Positions 39,636-50,087 of a DNA stretch of 64,000 bases are shown here, in pieces. The stretch comes from Kocuria dechangensis (GTDB lineage: Bacteria; Actinomycetota; Actinomycetes; Actinomycetales; Micrococcaceae). Below the pieces are notes generated by a model. It was not told the origin of the DNA, did not search any database, and saw only the letters and a program-made list of their open reading frames with translations. A program made the translations under genes and the position numbers. The DNA lies in NCBI RefSeq assembly GCF_014636775.1, contig NZ_BMEQ01000008.1, forward strand, positions 1 to 64,000, given 5' to 3'. Within the stretch, counting starts at the first letter, position 1. Each line of letters opens with the position of its first letter.

Positions 39636-40493
39636 TCAGGGCCGGCGCGGCACCTCCTGCCGGCCGGTGCGGAGGACGAAGCCGGTGATCCGGGCCCACA
39701 TGGCGGGCGCGTTGGAGTACATGGGGAAGTGCGCGCTGTGGGGGATCTCGGCCAGCTCCACGCCGTTCTCAGCCAGGTGCCCCAGGTAGGACAGGGTGTC
39801 GTTCTGCTCCCCGTACATGAACATCCTCGGGAAGGGGAGGCCGAGGAAGCGGTCCATGAGGCCGCCGTGGTCGGAGAGCTCCACCATGGACTCGAAGATG
39901 GGCCGCACCGCCCCGGCCCGGACCTTGTGCGGCAGGCCCGCGGCGTACTGGGCACTGGACCAGTAGGGAGAGGCCCAGACGCGGGTCCGGAACTCGTCGA
40001 TGAAGCCCTGCGGGTCCGGGTGGTGGTGGCTGATGATCTGGTGGCTGATGATCTGGCGGCTGAGGAAGCAGTCCTCCGGCGCCACGTTGCCCTCGATGTC
40101 GACGAAGCCGACCACCCGGGACGGGTCCTGGTCCGCGAGCACCAGGGCGGTGAGCCCGCCCATGGAGTGGCCGACGACGTGGAACCGCTCGATGCCCTTC
40201 GCCCGCAGGACGGCCCGGGCGACCTCGACCAGGAACGGGACCGAGATCGCGGTGAGGTCCGAGCAGGTCGTGGCCCCGCAGCCGGGGGCGTCCCAGGCCA
40301 GGACCGGCCGGTCGGCCAGCTCGGCCTGCTGGACGACGTCGGCGTAGTCCTCCTTGGTGGACCCGAAGCCGTGCAGGAACACCAGCGGGACGCCGGTGCC
40401 CTCCCGGTGCATGCCGGCGATCTCGAGGCGGGTGCCCCCGATGGTGAGCGGAAGGGTGAACTGGTGGAGCTCGTTGACGGGTCGGTTGCTCAT
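39636..40493 (-). CDS. Alpha/beta hydrolase
   Basis: A 285-residue hydrolase with the oxyanion HGFGSTKEDY near residue 41, nucleophile Ser110 in GHSMGG, and a catalytic His in IPHSAHFPMY near the C-terminus. No signal peptide, so cytosolic. It is the last gene of the LysR-RraA cluster, seven bases after the intact RraA-like gene, and so is likely a hydrolytic step in the same catabolic route, for example on a ring-cleavage product or ester. A 15-base tandem duplication (40026-40055) adds a second QIISH unit in the lid region around residues 150-160. Substrate unknown. Confidence 0.85.
   Translation of the reverse strand: MSNRPVNELHQFTLPLTIGGTRLEIAGMHREGTGVPLVFLHGFGSTKEDYADVVQQAELADRPVLAWDAPGCGATTCSDLTAISVPFLVEVARAVLRAKGIERFHVVGHSMGGLTALVLADQDPSRVVGFVDIEGNVAPEDCFLSRQIISHQIISHHHPDPQGFIDEFRTRVWASPYWSSAQYAAGLPHKVRAGAVRPIFESMVELSDHGGLMDRFLGLPFPRMFMYGEQNDTLSYLGHLAENGVELAEIPHSAHFPMYSNAPAMWARITGFVLRTGRQEVPRRP
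40026..40055. repeat. 15-base tandem duplication in the hydrolase gene
   Basis: Two exact copies of GTGGCTGATGATCTG, in frame, giving QIISHQIISH in the protein. Confidence 0.85.
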
Positions 40494-40500
40494 GCCGGGT

Positions 40501-41172
40501 TCACTCCAGTCCGTAGAGCTCGAGGGTCGTGGCCCCGGAGCCCAGCGCCGCAAGGATGTGCTGCTCCTCGGCGATCCGCTCGTCGGCCTGCTCCAGGACC
40601 GCGTCGACGCGGTGCCGGGGGACGACCACGACGCCGTCGGCGTCGCCGACGACCAGGTCGCCCGTGGCCACGGGGACGCCCCCGACGTGGATCGGCACCC
40701 CGAGGGCGCCGGCGAAGAGCGTGCGGGTGCCGCGGACGGAGCTGCCGCGGGAGAACACCGGGAACCCGAGGGCGCGCATCTCCTCGACGTCGCGGACCCC
40801 GCCGTCGACGACGAGCCCGGCGAGGCCACGGTGCCGGGCGGCGACGGCCAGGACCTCGCCCCAGTGCCCGAAGGGTGCGCCGCCGAGGTCGGCGACCAGG
40901 ACGTGACCGGCCGGTGCGGCGGCCACCGCGTGGTGCAGCGCGGGGTTGTCCCCACCGGCCCCCTGCACGGTGTAGGCCGGTGCGGCGATCCGGGCCCCGG
41001 GCCAGGCGGCGCGGACGGCCGGGTCCACGGCGATGTCGGCCTCGAGGCAGGAGGGCGTTGCGCCCGGGGCACGCCGCCGGCTCTCGGCCTGGGCGGCCTC
41101 GTAGAGGGTGGCGCTGGAGTGGCCGCGGGTGTCGAGCCGGACCGGCCGGGTGGTGCCTGTCGTGGCGGTCAT
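40501..41172 (-). CDS. RraA-like protein C (intact; HMG/CHA aldolase type)
   Basis: A 223-residue member of the RraA/4-hydroxy-4-methyl-2-oxoglutarate aldolase family. The full fold is present: APAYTV, GHVLVADLGG, the GHWGEVLAVAA glycine segment, RGLAGLVVDGGVRD with the conserved Arg-Asp pair that binds substrate and metal, FPVFSRG, and GDLVVGDADGVVVVP. Family members cleave or decarboxylate 2-oxo-4-hydroxy acids from aromatic catabolism, while true RraA inhibits RNase E. The catabolic role is favoured by the LysR and hydrolase neighbours. Its ATG overlaps the stop of gene B (ATGA). It is the only undamaged RraA gene of three. Confidence 0.8.
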   Translation of the reverse strand: MTATTGTTRPVRLDTRGHSSATLYEAAQAESRRRAPGATPSCLEADIAVDPAVRAAWPGARIAAPAYTVQGAGGDNPALHHAVAAAPAGHVLVADLGGAPFGHWGEVLAVAARHRGLAGLVVDGGVRDVEEMRALGFPVFSRGSSVRGTRTLFAGALGVPIHVGGVPVATGDLVVGDADGVVVVPRHRVDAVLEQADERIAEEQHILAALGSGATTLELYGLE

Positions 41173-41711
41173 CGGGTGGCCTCCTGGGCTGCGCTGGTGC
41201 GGGCTGCGGTGGTGCGGGCGGTCTGCAGGGCGTGGTAGCCGTGGGCGGCGCGGGCTTCGGTCAGGGTCAGGCCGGAGCGCACCGCGGCCACGATCGCGTC
41301 CTCCGCGGCGTCGATCCGGGCGGCGAGGTCGGCGACCTCTCCGGCACGGTCGGCCGGCACCACCACGACGCCGTCCTCGTCGCCGCACACCAGGTCACCG
41401 GGACGGATCGTGACGCCGTCGACGGTCAGCGGCTGCTGCACGGCGGCGACCCGGACCCGGTCCTTGCCGGTGCGCATGAAGCGCCCGGAGCTCCACATCG
41501 GATAGCCGGTCGCCAGGATGGTCTCCACGTCCCGGCACACCCCGTGGACGACGGTGTAGGCCGGGCCGCACGCCCGCAGGCCGGGGCGCAGCGGCCCGAT
41601 CCCGTGCAGGGACCCGGGCAGGGCGAGCCGGTCCAGGGCGTCGGAGACCGCCGCGGTGGGCAGGGCCGCGAGGACCTCCGCGGGGGAGCGCCCGGTGGTC
41701 GTGGCGCTCGT
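41169..41711 (-). pseudogene. RraA-like gene B, decayed (start lost, internal deletion)
   Basis: The frame encodes a recognisable RraA-like protein (VSDALDRLALPGSLHG, GPAYTV, RTGKDRVRVAAVQQP, GDLVCGDEDGVVVVP). The expected start codon is ACG at 41711-41709, with GGAGG seven bases before it. No other start is suitably placed. Compared with gene C, about 52 residues are missing in frame between PAYTV and VCRD (near 41541), removing the glycine-rich segment and much of the active site. I therefore call it a pseudogene. ACG initiation could still make a shortened protein. Confidence 0.7.
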
Positions 41712-42390
41712 CGAGCCGCCTCCCCGGGGCGGCCGGGGGACGCGGTGCCGGCCAGCCGGGCGTCGTGCACGGCCCGGTCGACGGCCGCCCCGGCGCGGAG
41801 GTCGGCGGCGACGGCGGCCTCCCGCGCCAGGATCTGCTCGGCCCGCTCGAGCACCTGCTCGGCACGGGCGCGGGGGACGAACGCGACCCCGGAGCCGTCG
41901 GCGACCACCAGGTCGCCCTCCTCGACCTCCACGCCGGCCACCGTGACGGTGCCCCCGACGGCCCTCTGCCGCAGCCTGCCGCGGGCCGTGCGCGGGGTCG
42001 TCCCGCGGGCGAAGACGGGGAAGCCGTACTCCTCGGCCTCGGCGACGTCGCGGCACGCCCCGTCGGCGATCACACCGGCGATCCCGCGCCGGACGCTGCC
42101 CAGGGAGAGCAGCCCGCCCCAGCACGAGACGTCGGTGCGCCCGTCGTTGGCCACGACCACCACGTCGCCGGGGGCGGCCGCGGCGACGGCGGCGGTGGCG
42201 ATGTGGGGGCTCGGGGCGTCCCCGGGATCCGGCTCGAGGGCCACCGTGCGCACCACGCCGCTGATGCGGGGTGCGCTCCACTGGGCCCGCAGTCCCCCGG
42301 TGCCGGGGGAGAGGCCGAGGGAGTCCAGGGCGTCGCTGACCGCGGGGGGTCCAGCCGCGCCAGCCGTCGGAGAAGGTCGTTGCTCGTCAT
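41708..42390 (-). pseudogene. RraA-like gene A, frameshifted and lacking its stop
   Basis: It starts normally at ATG 42390 (MTSNDLLRRLARLDPP, with GGAGG just upstream). After 16 codons the family continuation (AVSDALDSLGLSPG...) lies in the next frame. One base is missing in a run of six C at 42344-42349; seven would restore the frame. The rest is a complete RraA-like domain with VADGACRD-like ADGACRD, FPVFARG and GDLVVADGSGVAFVP. The expected TGA at 41710-41708 reads CGA, so the shifted frame runs on to 41426. It is probably inactive unless the run length varies between cells or is a sequencing error. Confidence 0.7.
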
Positions 42391-42425
42391 GCCTCCATTG
42401 GACCCGGTCGCGGCTGTAGATTGAA

Positions 42426-42440
42426 GGTCCGAATCGGACC
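42426..42440. promoter_or_regulatory. Palindromic operator candidate for the LysR regulator
   Basis: GGTCCGA-A-TCGGACC, perfect seven-base arms around one base, between the divergent lysR and RraA genes. It begins four bases after a plausible lysR -10 (TAGATT, 42417-42422), so bound regulator would cover the lysR transcription start. It is not a strict T-N11-A box. Confidence 0.5.
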
Positions 42441-42464
42441 GACAGTGAGAGGCCTGGTGAATCA

Positions 42465-43358
42465 ATGGTCGAGGTGCGCGAGGCCCGCTACTTCATCGCC
42501 GTGGCCGAGGAGCTGCACTTCGGGCGGGCCGCCGAGCGGCTGCACATGTCCCAGCCCCCGCTGTCCCAGGCCATCAAGGGCCTCGAGCACCGCCTCGGCG
42601 TCGTCCTGCTGCACCGCAGCACGCGCGAGGTGCGGCTGACCGCCGTCGGGGCCGTCTTCCTCGACCAGTGCCGGATGCTCGTGGGCGCGTCCACCGCCGC
42701 GGAGGCCGCCGCGCGGCACGCCGCCGACGGACAGGCCGGCGAGCTGCGCATCGGGGCGGTGACCTCCGCCTTCAACGACCCGCTCCCGGGCGCCCTGTCC
42801 CTCTTCCGGCGCGGCCACCCCCGCGTCGAGATCCAGGTCGAGGAGGTCGACACGCACATGGCCGTCCGGATGCTGCGCCGCCGCGAGCTCGACGTGGCCC
42901 TGGTGCGCCAGCTCGCCACGCCCCCGGACTGCCGGCGGGCGATCCTGCGCAGCGAGCAGTTCGTCCTGGCCGTCTCCGCCGACTGGGCCGGCACCCCGCT
43001 GGCCCCGCACGACCTCGGGTCGGCGGCCGAGCTGCCCTGGATCTGGCTGCCGCGCCACATCTCCCCGGACTACCACGACCAGGTCGTCGCCTCCTGCCGG
43101 GCGGCCGGCTTCGCCCCGGAGGCCCGCCACACCGCCCACTCCATCACCAGCCAGCTGGCCATGGTGGCCTGCGGTCTCGGCGTCGCGCTGGTCCCCGAGA
43201 GCGCGGCCCCCCGGCCCGGCTCACCGGACAGCCGGAGCACGCACGTGGTGGCCCTCGACCGGACGCCCACCATCGACCTCGCCGCCGTCTGGCGCCGCGA
43301 CACGACGCCGCTCGTCGACGACTTCCTCACCAGTGTCCGGGCCGCGATCGAGCGGTGA
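42465..43358 (+). CDS. LysR-family transcriptional regulator
   Basis: A 297-residue LTTR: N-terminal winged helix-turn-helix (residues 1-60; YFIAVAEELHFGRAAERLHMSQPPLSQAIKGLE is split by the turn) and a C-terminal co-inducer-binding domain (about 90-295). It is of the BenM/CatM/CbbR-like type with aromatic-acid regulators among relatives, though the ligand cannot be read. It is divergent from the [21 protein letters not shown] genes with a 74-base gap holding a palindrome, the classic arrangement for control of the neighbour and of itself. Confidence 0.92.
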   Translation: MVEVREARYFIAVAEELHFGRAAERLHMSQPPLSQAIKGLEHRLGVVLLHRSTREVRLTAVGAVFLDQCRMLVGASTAAEAAARHAADGQAGELRIGAVTSAFNDPLPGALSLFRRGHPRVEIQVEEVDTHMAVRMLRRRELDVALVRQLATPPDCRRAILRSEQFVLAVSADWAGTPLAPHDLGSAAELPWIWLPRHISPDYHDQVVASCRAAGFAPEARHTAHSITSQLAMVACGLGVALVPESAAPRPGSPDSRSTHVVALDRTPTIDLAAVWRRDTTPLVDDFLTSVRAAIER

Positions 43359-43470
43359 GGCGGCCGCCTCCTCCGGCCCCGGGCCCGAGGGGAGCATGGG
43401 TGAGGAGGATGACGGCGCAGATCACGCCCCAGGTCCCGGTGGCGCGGCGGACAACCGGGCCGGGACGGAC

Positions 43471-43476
43471 TACCGT
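43471..43476 (+). promoter_or_regulatory. -10 element for the KimA-like gene
   Basis: TACCGT, eight bases, then the GTG at 43485. A GGGGAG in that gap may also act in translation. Confidence 0.4.
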
Positions 43477-43484
43477 GGGGAGCC

Positions 43485-45506
43485 GTGCAGAGCATTCCCC
43501 GGGCGGTGCGGCGAGCAGTCGTCGGCAAGCCCATCCACAACGAGCGGCTCAACGACGCCGTGCTCCCCAAGCGCACGGCCCTGCCCGTGTTCTCGGCGGA
43601 CGCGCTGTCGTCGGTCGCCTACGCCCCGGACGAGATCATCCTCACGCTCGCGCTCGCGGGCACGACGGCGGTCGCGATCTCCCCGTGGGTCGGACTGGCC
43701 GTGCTCGTGGTGCTCGGGGTGGTCATCGCCGCCTACCGGCAGAACGTCCGCGCCTACCCCTCCGGGGGCGGGGACTACGAGATCGCCTCCAAGAACCTGG
43801 GCCGCACCGCCGGCGTGGGCGTCGGGGCCGCGCTGATGGCCGACTACGCGCTCGTCGTCGCGGTGTCCATGGCCACCGCCGCCCAGTACGTCACGGCGGC
43901 GCTGCCGGCCCTCGCCGACCGGCGCGTGGTGCTCGCGGTGGCGGGGATCCTGGTCGTGGGCCTGCTCAACCTGCGCGGGCTCGCGTTCATGGGCCGGGCC
44001 GCGGCCGTGCCCACATACTTCTTCCTGGTGGTCCTCGCCGCCCTCATCCTCGTGGGACTGGGCCTGGACGTCGCCGGGAGCCTGGACGAGGCCCCCAGCG
44101 CCGGGTACGAGGTGCTGCCCGCCGCCGGCTTCGACGCCGGCCTCGCGGGCCTGGCCGGGGCCCTGCTGGTGCTGCGCGCCTTCTCCTCCGGCGCGGTGGC
44201 GCTCACCGGCGTGGAGACCATCACCAACTCCGTGCCCTACTTCCGCAAGCCCCGCGCCGCCAACGCGGCGGCCACCCTCGGGGTGCTGGGCGCGCTCTCC
44301 GCGGCCCTGCTGGCCGGGGTCATGTACCTGGCGGACCGCACCGACGTCGTCGTGGTCGGCGACCCCGACGAGCAGCTGCTCATCGACGGCCGCCACCCGG
44401 CGGCCGACTTCTTCCAGGACCCCGTCCTGGGCCAGCTCGCCAAGACGGTCTTCGGCACCGACTCGCTGTGGTTCTACGTGCTCGTGGCCGCCACCGTGGG
44501 CGTGCTCGTGCTCGCCGCCAACACCGCCTTCTCGGGCTTCCCCACGCTGGCCTCCCGGCTGGCCCGCGACGCGTTCCTGCCCCGGCAGCTGCAGGCCCGG
44601 GGGGACCGGTACGCGTTCACCAACGGCATCCTCCTGCTGCTGCTCGTCGCCGTGGTCCTCACCGTCGCGTTCGGGGCCAACGTCAACCGGCTCATCCAGC
44701 TCTACATCGTGGGCGTGTTCGTCTCCTTCACCCTCACCCAGGCCGGGATGGTCCGGCACTGGGCCCGGGTGCGGCGGATGCACCGCCGCCCCGGCGCCGG
44801 GCGCGAGCTCTTCGCGCGCCGGGCCGTCGCCGCCGTGGCGCTCGTGCTGTGCGCCGCGGTGCTCGTGGTGGTGCTCGTGACCAAGCTGACCCAGGGCGCG
44901 TGGATCACCATCGTGGCCATCGGCGTGCTCAGCGCCGTCATGTGGGGGATCCGCCGGCACTACGACGCCGTCGACGCCGAGCTCGCCCTGGAGCCCGACT
45001 CCCCGGTGCGGGCCCTGCCCTCCCGCGTGCACGCGATCATCTACGTCTCCTCGGTGCGCAAGCCGCTCATGCGGGCCCTCGCCTACGCCCGGGCCTCCCG
45101 CCCCTCCACGCTCGAGGCCGTGGTCGTGGACACCAACGCCGCCGCGACCCGGCGGATCCTCGACGAGTGGCAGCGGCTGGAGATCCCCGTCCCGGTGACC
45201 GTCCTGCACTCCCCGTACCGCGACACCATCGGGCCCGTCGTCGACCACGTGCGCTCGGTGCGCCGCAAGTCCCCCCGGGACCTCGTCGTCGTCTACCTCC
45301 CCGAGTACGTCGTGCGCCGGCGCTGGGAGCGCCTGCTGCACAACCAGGCGATCCGCCCCCTGCGGGCCCGGCTCCACCAGGAGCGCGGGGTCATGACCGC
45401 CTCCGTGCCCTGGCACCTCGCCTCCGCCGCCGGGCACGACGTGGGCCCCGAGTCCGCCACCGCCTACCGGCCCGCCGCCCCCGACCAGAGAGCGCCCCGA
45501 CCGTGA
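43485..45506 (+). CDS. APC-superfamily permease, KimA-like potassium transporter
   Basis: A 673-residue membrane protein. About 12 helices span residues 30-490, beginning with the LPVFSADALSSVAYAPDEI segment characteristic of the KimA/KUP-like APC branch. A cytosolic C-terminal domain of about 170 residues (HAIIYVSSVRKPLMRAL..., USP-like fold) follows. Related KimA proteins are high-affinity K+/H+ symporters controlled by c-di-AMP. The trkA pair nearby supports K+ transport, though older annotations call it an amino-acid permease. GTG start. Its TGA overlaps the GTG of trmA (GTGA), so the two are coupled. Confidence 0.85.
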   Translation: MQSIPRAVRRAVVGKPIHNERLNDAVLPKRTALPVFSADALSSVAYAPDEIILTLALAGTTAVAISPWVGLAVLVVLGVVIAAYRQNVRAYPSGGGDYEIASKNLGRTAGVGVGAALMADYALVVAVSMATAAQYVTAALPALADRRVVLAVAGILVVGLLNLRGLAFMGRAAAVPTYFFLVVLAALILVGLGLDVAGSLDEAPSAGYEVLPAAGFDAGLAGLAGALLVLRAFSSGAVALTGVETITNSVPYFRKPRAANAAATLGVLGALSAALLAGVMYLADRTDVVVVGDPDEQLLIDGRHPAADFFQDPVLGQLAKTVFGTDSLWFYVLVAATVGVLVLAANTAFSGFPTLASRLARDAFLPRQLQARGDRYAFTNGILLLLLVAVVLTVAFGANVNRLIQLYIVGVFVSFTLTQAGMVRHWARVRRMHRRPGAGRELFARRAVAAVALVLCAAVLVVVLVTKLTQGAWITIVAIGVLSAVMWGIRRHYDAVDAELALEPDSPVRALPSRVHAIIYVSSVRKPLMRALAYARASRPSTLEAVVVDTNAAATRRILDEWQRLEIPVPVTVLHSPYRDTIGPVVDHVRSVRRKSPRDLVVVYLPEYVVRRRWERLLHNQAIRPLRARLHQERGVMTASVPWHLASAAGHDVGPESATAYRPAAPDQRAPRP

Positions 45507-46939
45507 ACCCTGCCCCCCTCCCCGCTCCCGCCCCCGGGACCCCCGGCCCGGACACGGCCCCGCCCGCCGAGCTGGAGCTGCGCCTGGGACCGATCGCGCA
45601 CGGCGGGCACACCGTCGCCCGCACCGCCGAGGGCCGCGTCGTGTTCGTCCGCCACGGCCTGCCCGGCGAGCTCGTGCGCGTGCGCCTCACCGAGGCCGGC
45701 CCCGAGGCGCGCTTCTGGCGCGGCGACGTGGTCGGCGTCCTGGAGGCCGACCCGCAGCGCCGCGCCGAGCACGTGTGGGCCCTCGCGGACCCGCTGCTGA
45801 CGTGGGCGCGCGGCGAGGCCCCTGTGGGCGGGGCCGAGTTCGGCCACGCCGAGCTGCCCGCCCAGCGCGCCCTCAAGGCCGCGGTGGTCGCCGAGCAGCT
45901 CTCCCGCCTCGCCGGGCTCGAGACGGTCGTCGAGGTGGAGCCGATGCCGGGGGAGGACCCCCTGGGGCGGGGCTGGCGGACCCGCGTCCACTTCGCCGTC
46001 GACGCCGCCGGGCGGATCGGCATGCACCCGCACCGCAGCGCCGCCGTCGTCCCGGTGGACCGCTTCCCCCTCGTGCTGCCGGCCGTCGACGAGCTGCGCC
46101 TGGCGGAGCTGGACCTGACCGGCGCGGAGCGCGTCGACGTCGCGGCCCCCGCGGACGGCAGCACCCCGCTCGTGCACCTGAGCCTCGCCCCCGGCGCGGA
46201 CCGTGACCGGCTGCGCCGCGAGCTGGCCCGGCTCACGGCCCGGCGGGAGGTCTCGGTCACCGCCCGCGCCGAGGACGAGCGGCAGGCGCAGGCGTGGGCG
46301 GGCCGCCCCGCCGTCGTCGAGCACGCGGGCCCCCACCGCTGGGAGGTCTCCGCCGAGGGCTTCTGGCAGATCCACCGCGCCGCCCCGGAGCTGCTGCACC
46401 GGGCCGTGCCCGACGCCGCCGGCGCCGGGCCGGGCGAGCACGCCCTGGACCTCTACGCCGGGGCGGGGCTGTTCACGGCCGCGTTCGCGGACGCCGTGGG
46501 GGAGGCCGGGTCCGTCGTGGCCGTCGAGGGGTCCCCGGTCACCAGCGCCGACGCCCGGCGCACCTTCGCGGACCGCCCGCAGGTGCGTGTCGAGCGGGGC
46601 AGCGTCGACAAGGTCCTGGCGCGGCTGTGGCCGCAGGCCGCGGCGCCGTCCCGAGGCCGCCGCCCCTCCCGGGGCCGGAGCGCGTCCCGGGACCGGGGCG
46701 CGTCCCGCCCGGACGTCGTCGTCCTCGACCCGCCGCGGGCGGGGGCGGGCCGGACGGTCGTGGACCAGCTCGTGGCGCTGGCCCCGCGCCGGATCGCCTA
46801 CCTCGCGTGCGATCCCGCGACGCTGGCCCGCGACCTCGGGCGGTTCCGCCGCGCTGGGTGGCACGTGCGGTCCGTGCGGGCCTTCGACATGTACCCCAAC
46901 ACCCACCACGTGGAAACCCTGGCCGTGCTGGAGCCCTGA
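45503..46939 (+). CDS. TrmA/RlmD-type RNA (uracil-5) methyltransferase
   Basis: A 478-residue class I SAM methyltransferase. An N-terminal TRAM-like domain (LRLGPIAHGGHTVAR) is followed by a central domain and a C-terminal Rossmann domain with ALDLYAGAGLFT, DPPRAGAG and the nucleophile motif YLACDPATLARDL. The four Fe-S cysteines of RumA-type enzymes are absent. An Arg/Ser-rich insert (PSRGRRPSRGR... near residues 383-405) may contact RNA. The RNA target (tRNA U54 or 23S rRNA) cannot be decided. It overlaps the KimA-like gene, as in mycobacteria. Confidence 0.88.
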   Translation: MNPAPLPAPAPGTPGPDTAPPAELELRLGPIAHGGHTVARTAEGRVVFVRHGLPGELVRVRLTEAGPEARFWRGDVVGVLEADPQRRAEHVWALADPLLTWARGEAPVGGAEFGHAELPAQRALKAAVVAEQLSRLAGLETVVEVEPMPGEDPLGRGWRTRVHFAVDAAGRIGMHPHRSAAVVPVDRFPLVLPAVDELRLAELDLTGAERVDVAAPADGSTPLVHLSLAPGADRDRLRRELARLTARREVSVTARAEDERQAQAWAGRPAVVEHAGPHRWEVSAEGFWQIHRAAPELLHRAVPDAAGAGPGEHALDLYAGAGLFTAAFADAVGEAGSVVAVEGSPVTSADARRTFADRPQVRVERGSVDKVLARLWPQAAAPSRGRRPSRGRSASRDRGASRPDVVVLDPPRAGAGRTVVDQLVALAPRRIAYLACDPATLARDLGRFRRAGWHVRSVRAFDMYPNTHHVETLAVLEP

Positions 46940-47096
46940 CGGGCGCCGTCGTGTGTCGGGCCCCGGCGGCGTCCTCCGAGGTCGTGCGGCTCACACGGGC
47001 TACACTGACGGGTGACTGTTCGCGGAGGAACATCCGGGCACCCCGGACCCTTGCGCGGACGTTTCCCAGACGGTGGCGAGAAGGAGTTCCACGCAC

Positions 47097-49922
<2,826 letters not shown>

Positions 49923-49944
49923 CCCCAGGGCTTCGGCCGCTGGA

Positions 49945-49982
49945 CGGAGGGGCCCGGTCCGGGAACGGACCGGGCCCCTCCG
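49945..49982 (+). terminator. acnA terminator hairpin
   Basis: Sixteen-base perfect arms (CGGAGGGGCCCGGTCC and complement) with a GGGAAC loop, 22 bases after the acnA stop. Confidence 0.85.
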
Positions 49983-50011
49983 CGCCGTCCGGGCGTGTCG
50001 GGGCGAGCGAG

Positions 50012-50017
50012 TAGGAT
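50012..50017 (+). promoter_or_regulatory. Candidate dxs -10 element
   Basis: TAGGAT just after the acnA terminator, giving a leader of about 65 bases before dxs. Confidence 0.4.
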
Positions 50018-50087
50018 CGGGGGGACGTGCCGCGCCGGTGATCCCGGCTGGCGCGGGCCACGACGTCGATGGAGTGCGGGAGGAAGC

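Noticed and set aside
41712-42281. Long upstream extension of RraA gene B in its own frame
   Set aside because: It is the out-of-frame reading of gene A, Arg/Gly-rich without any motif; gene B similarity starts only at 41711.
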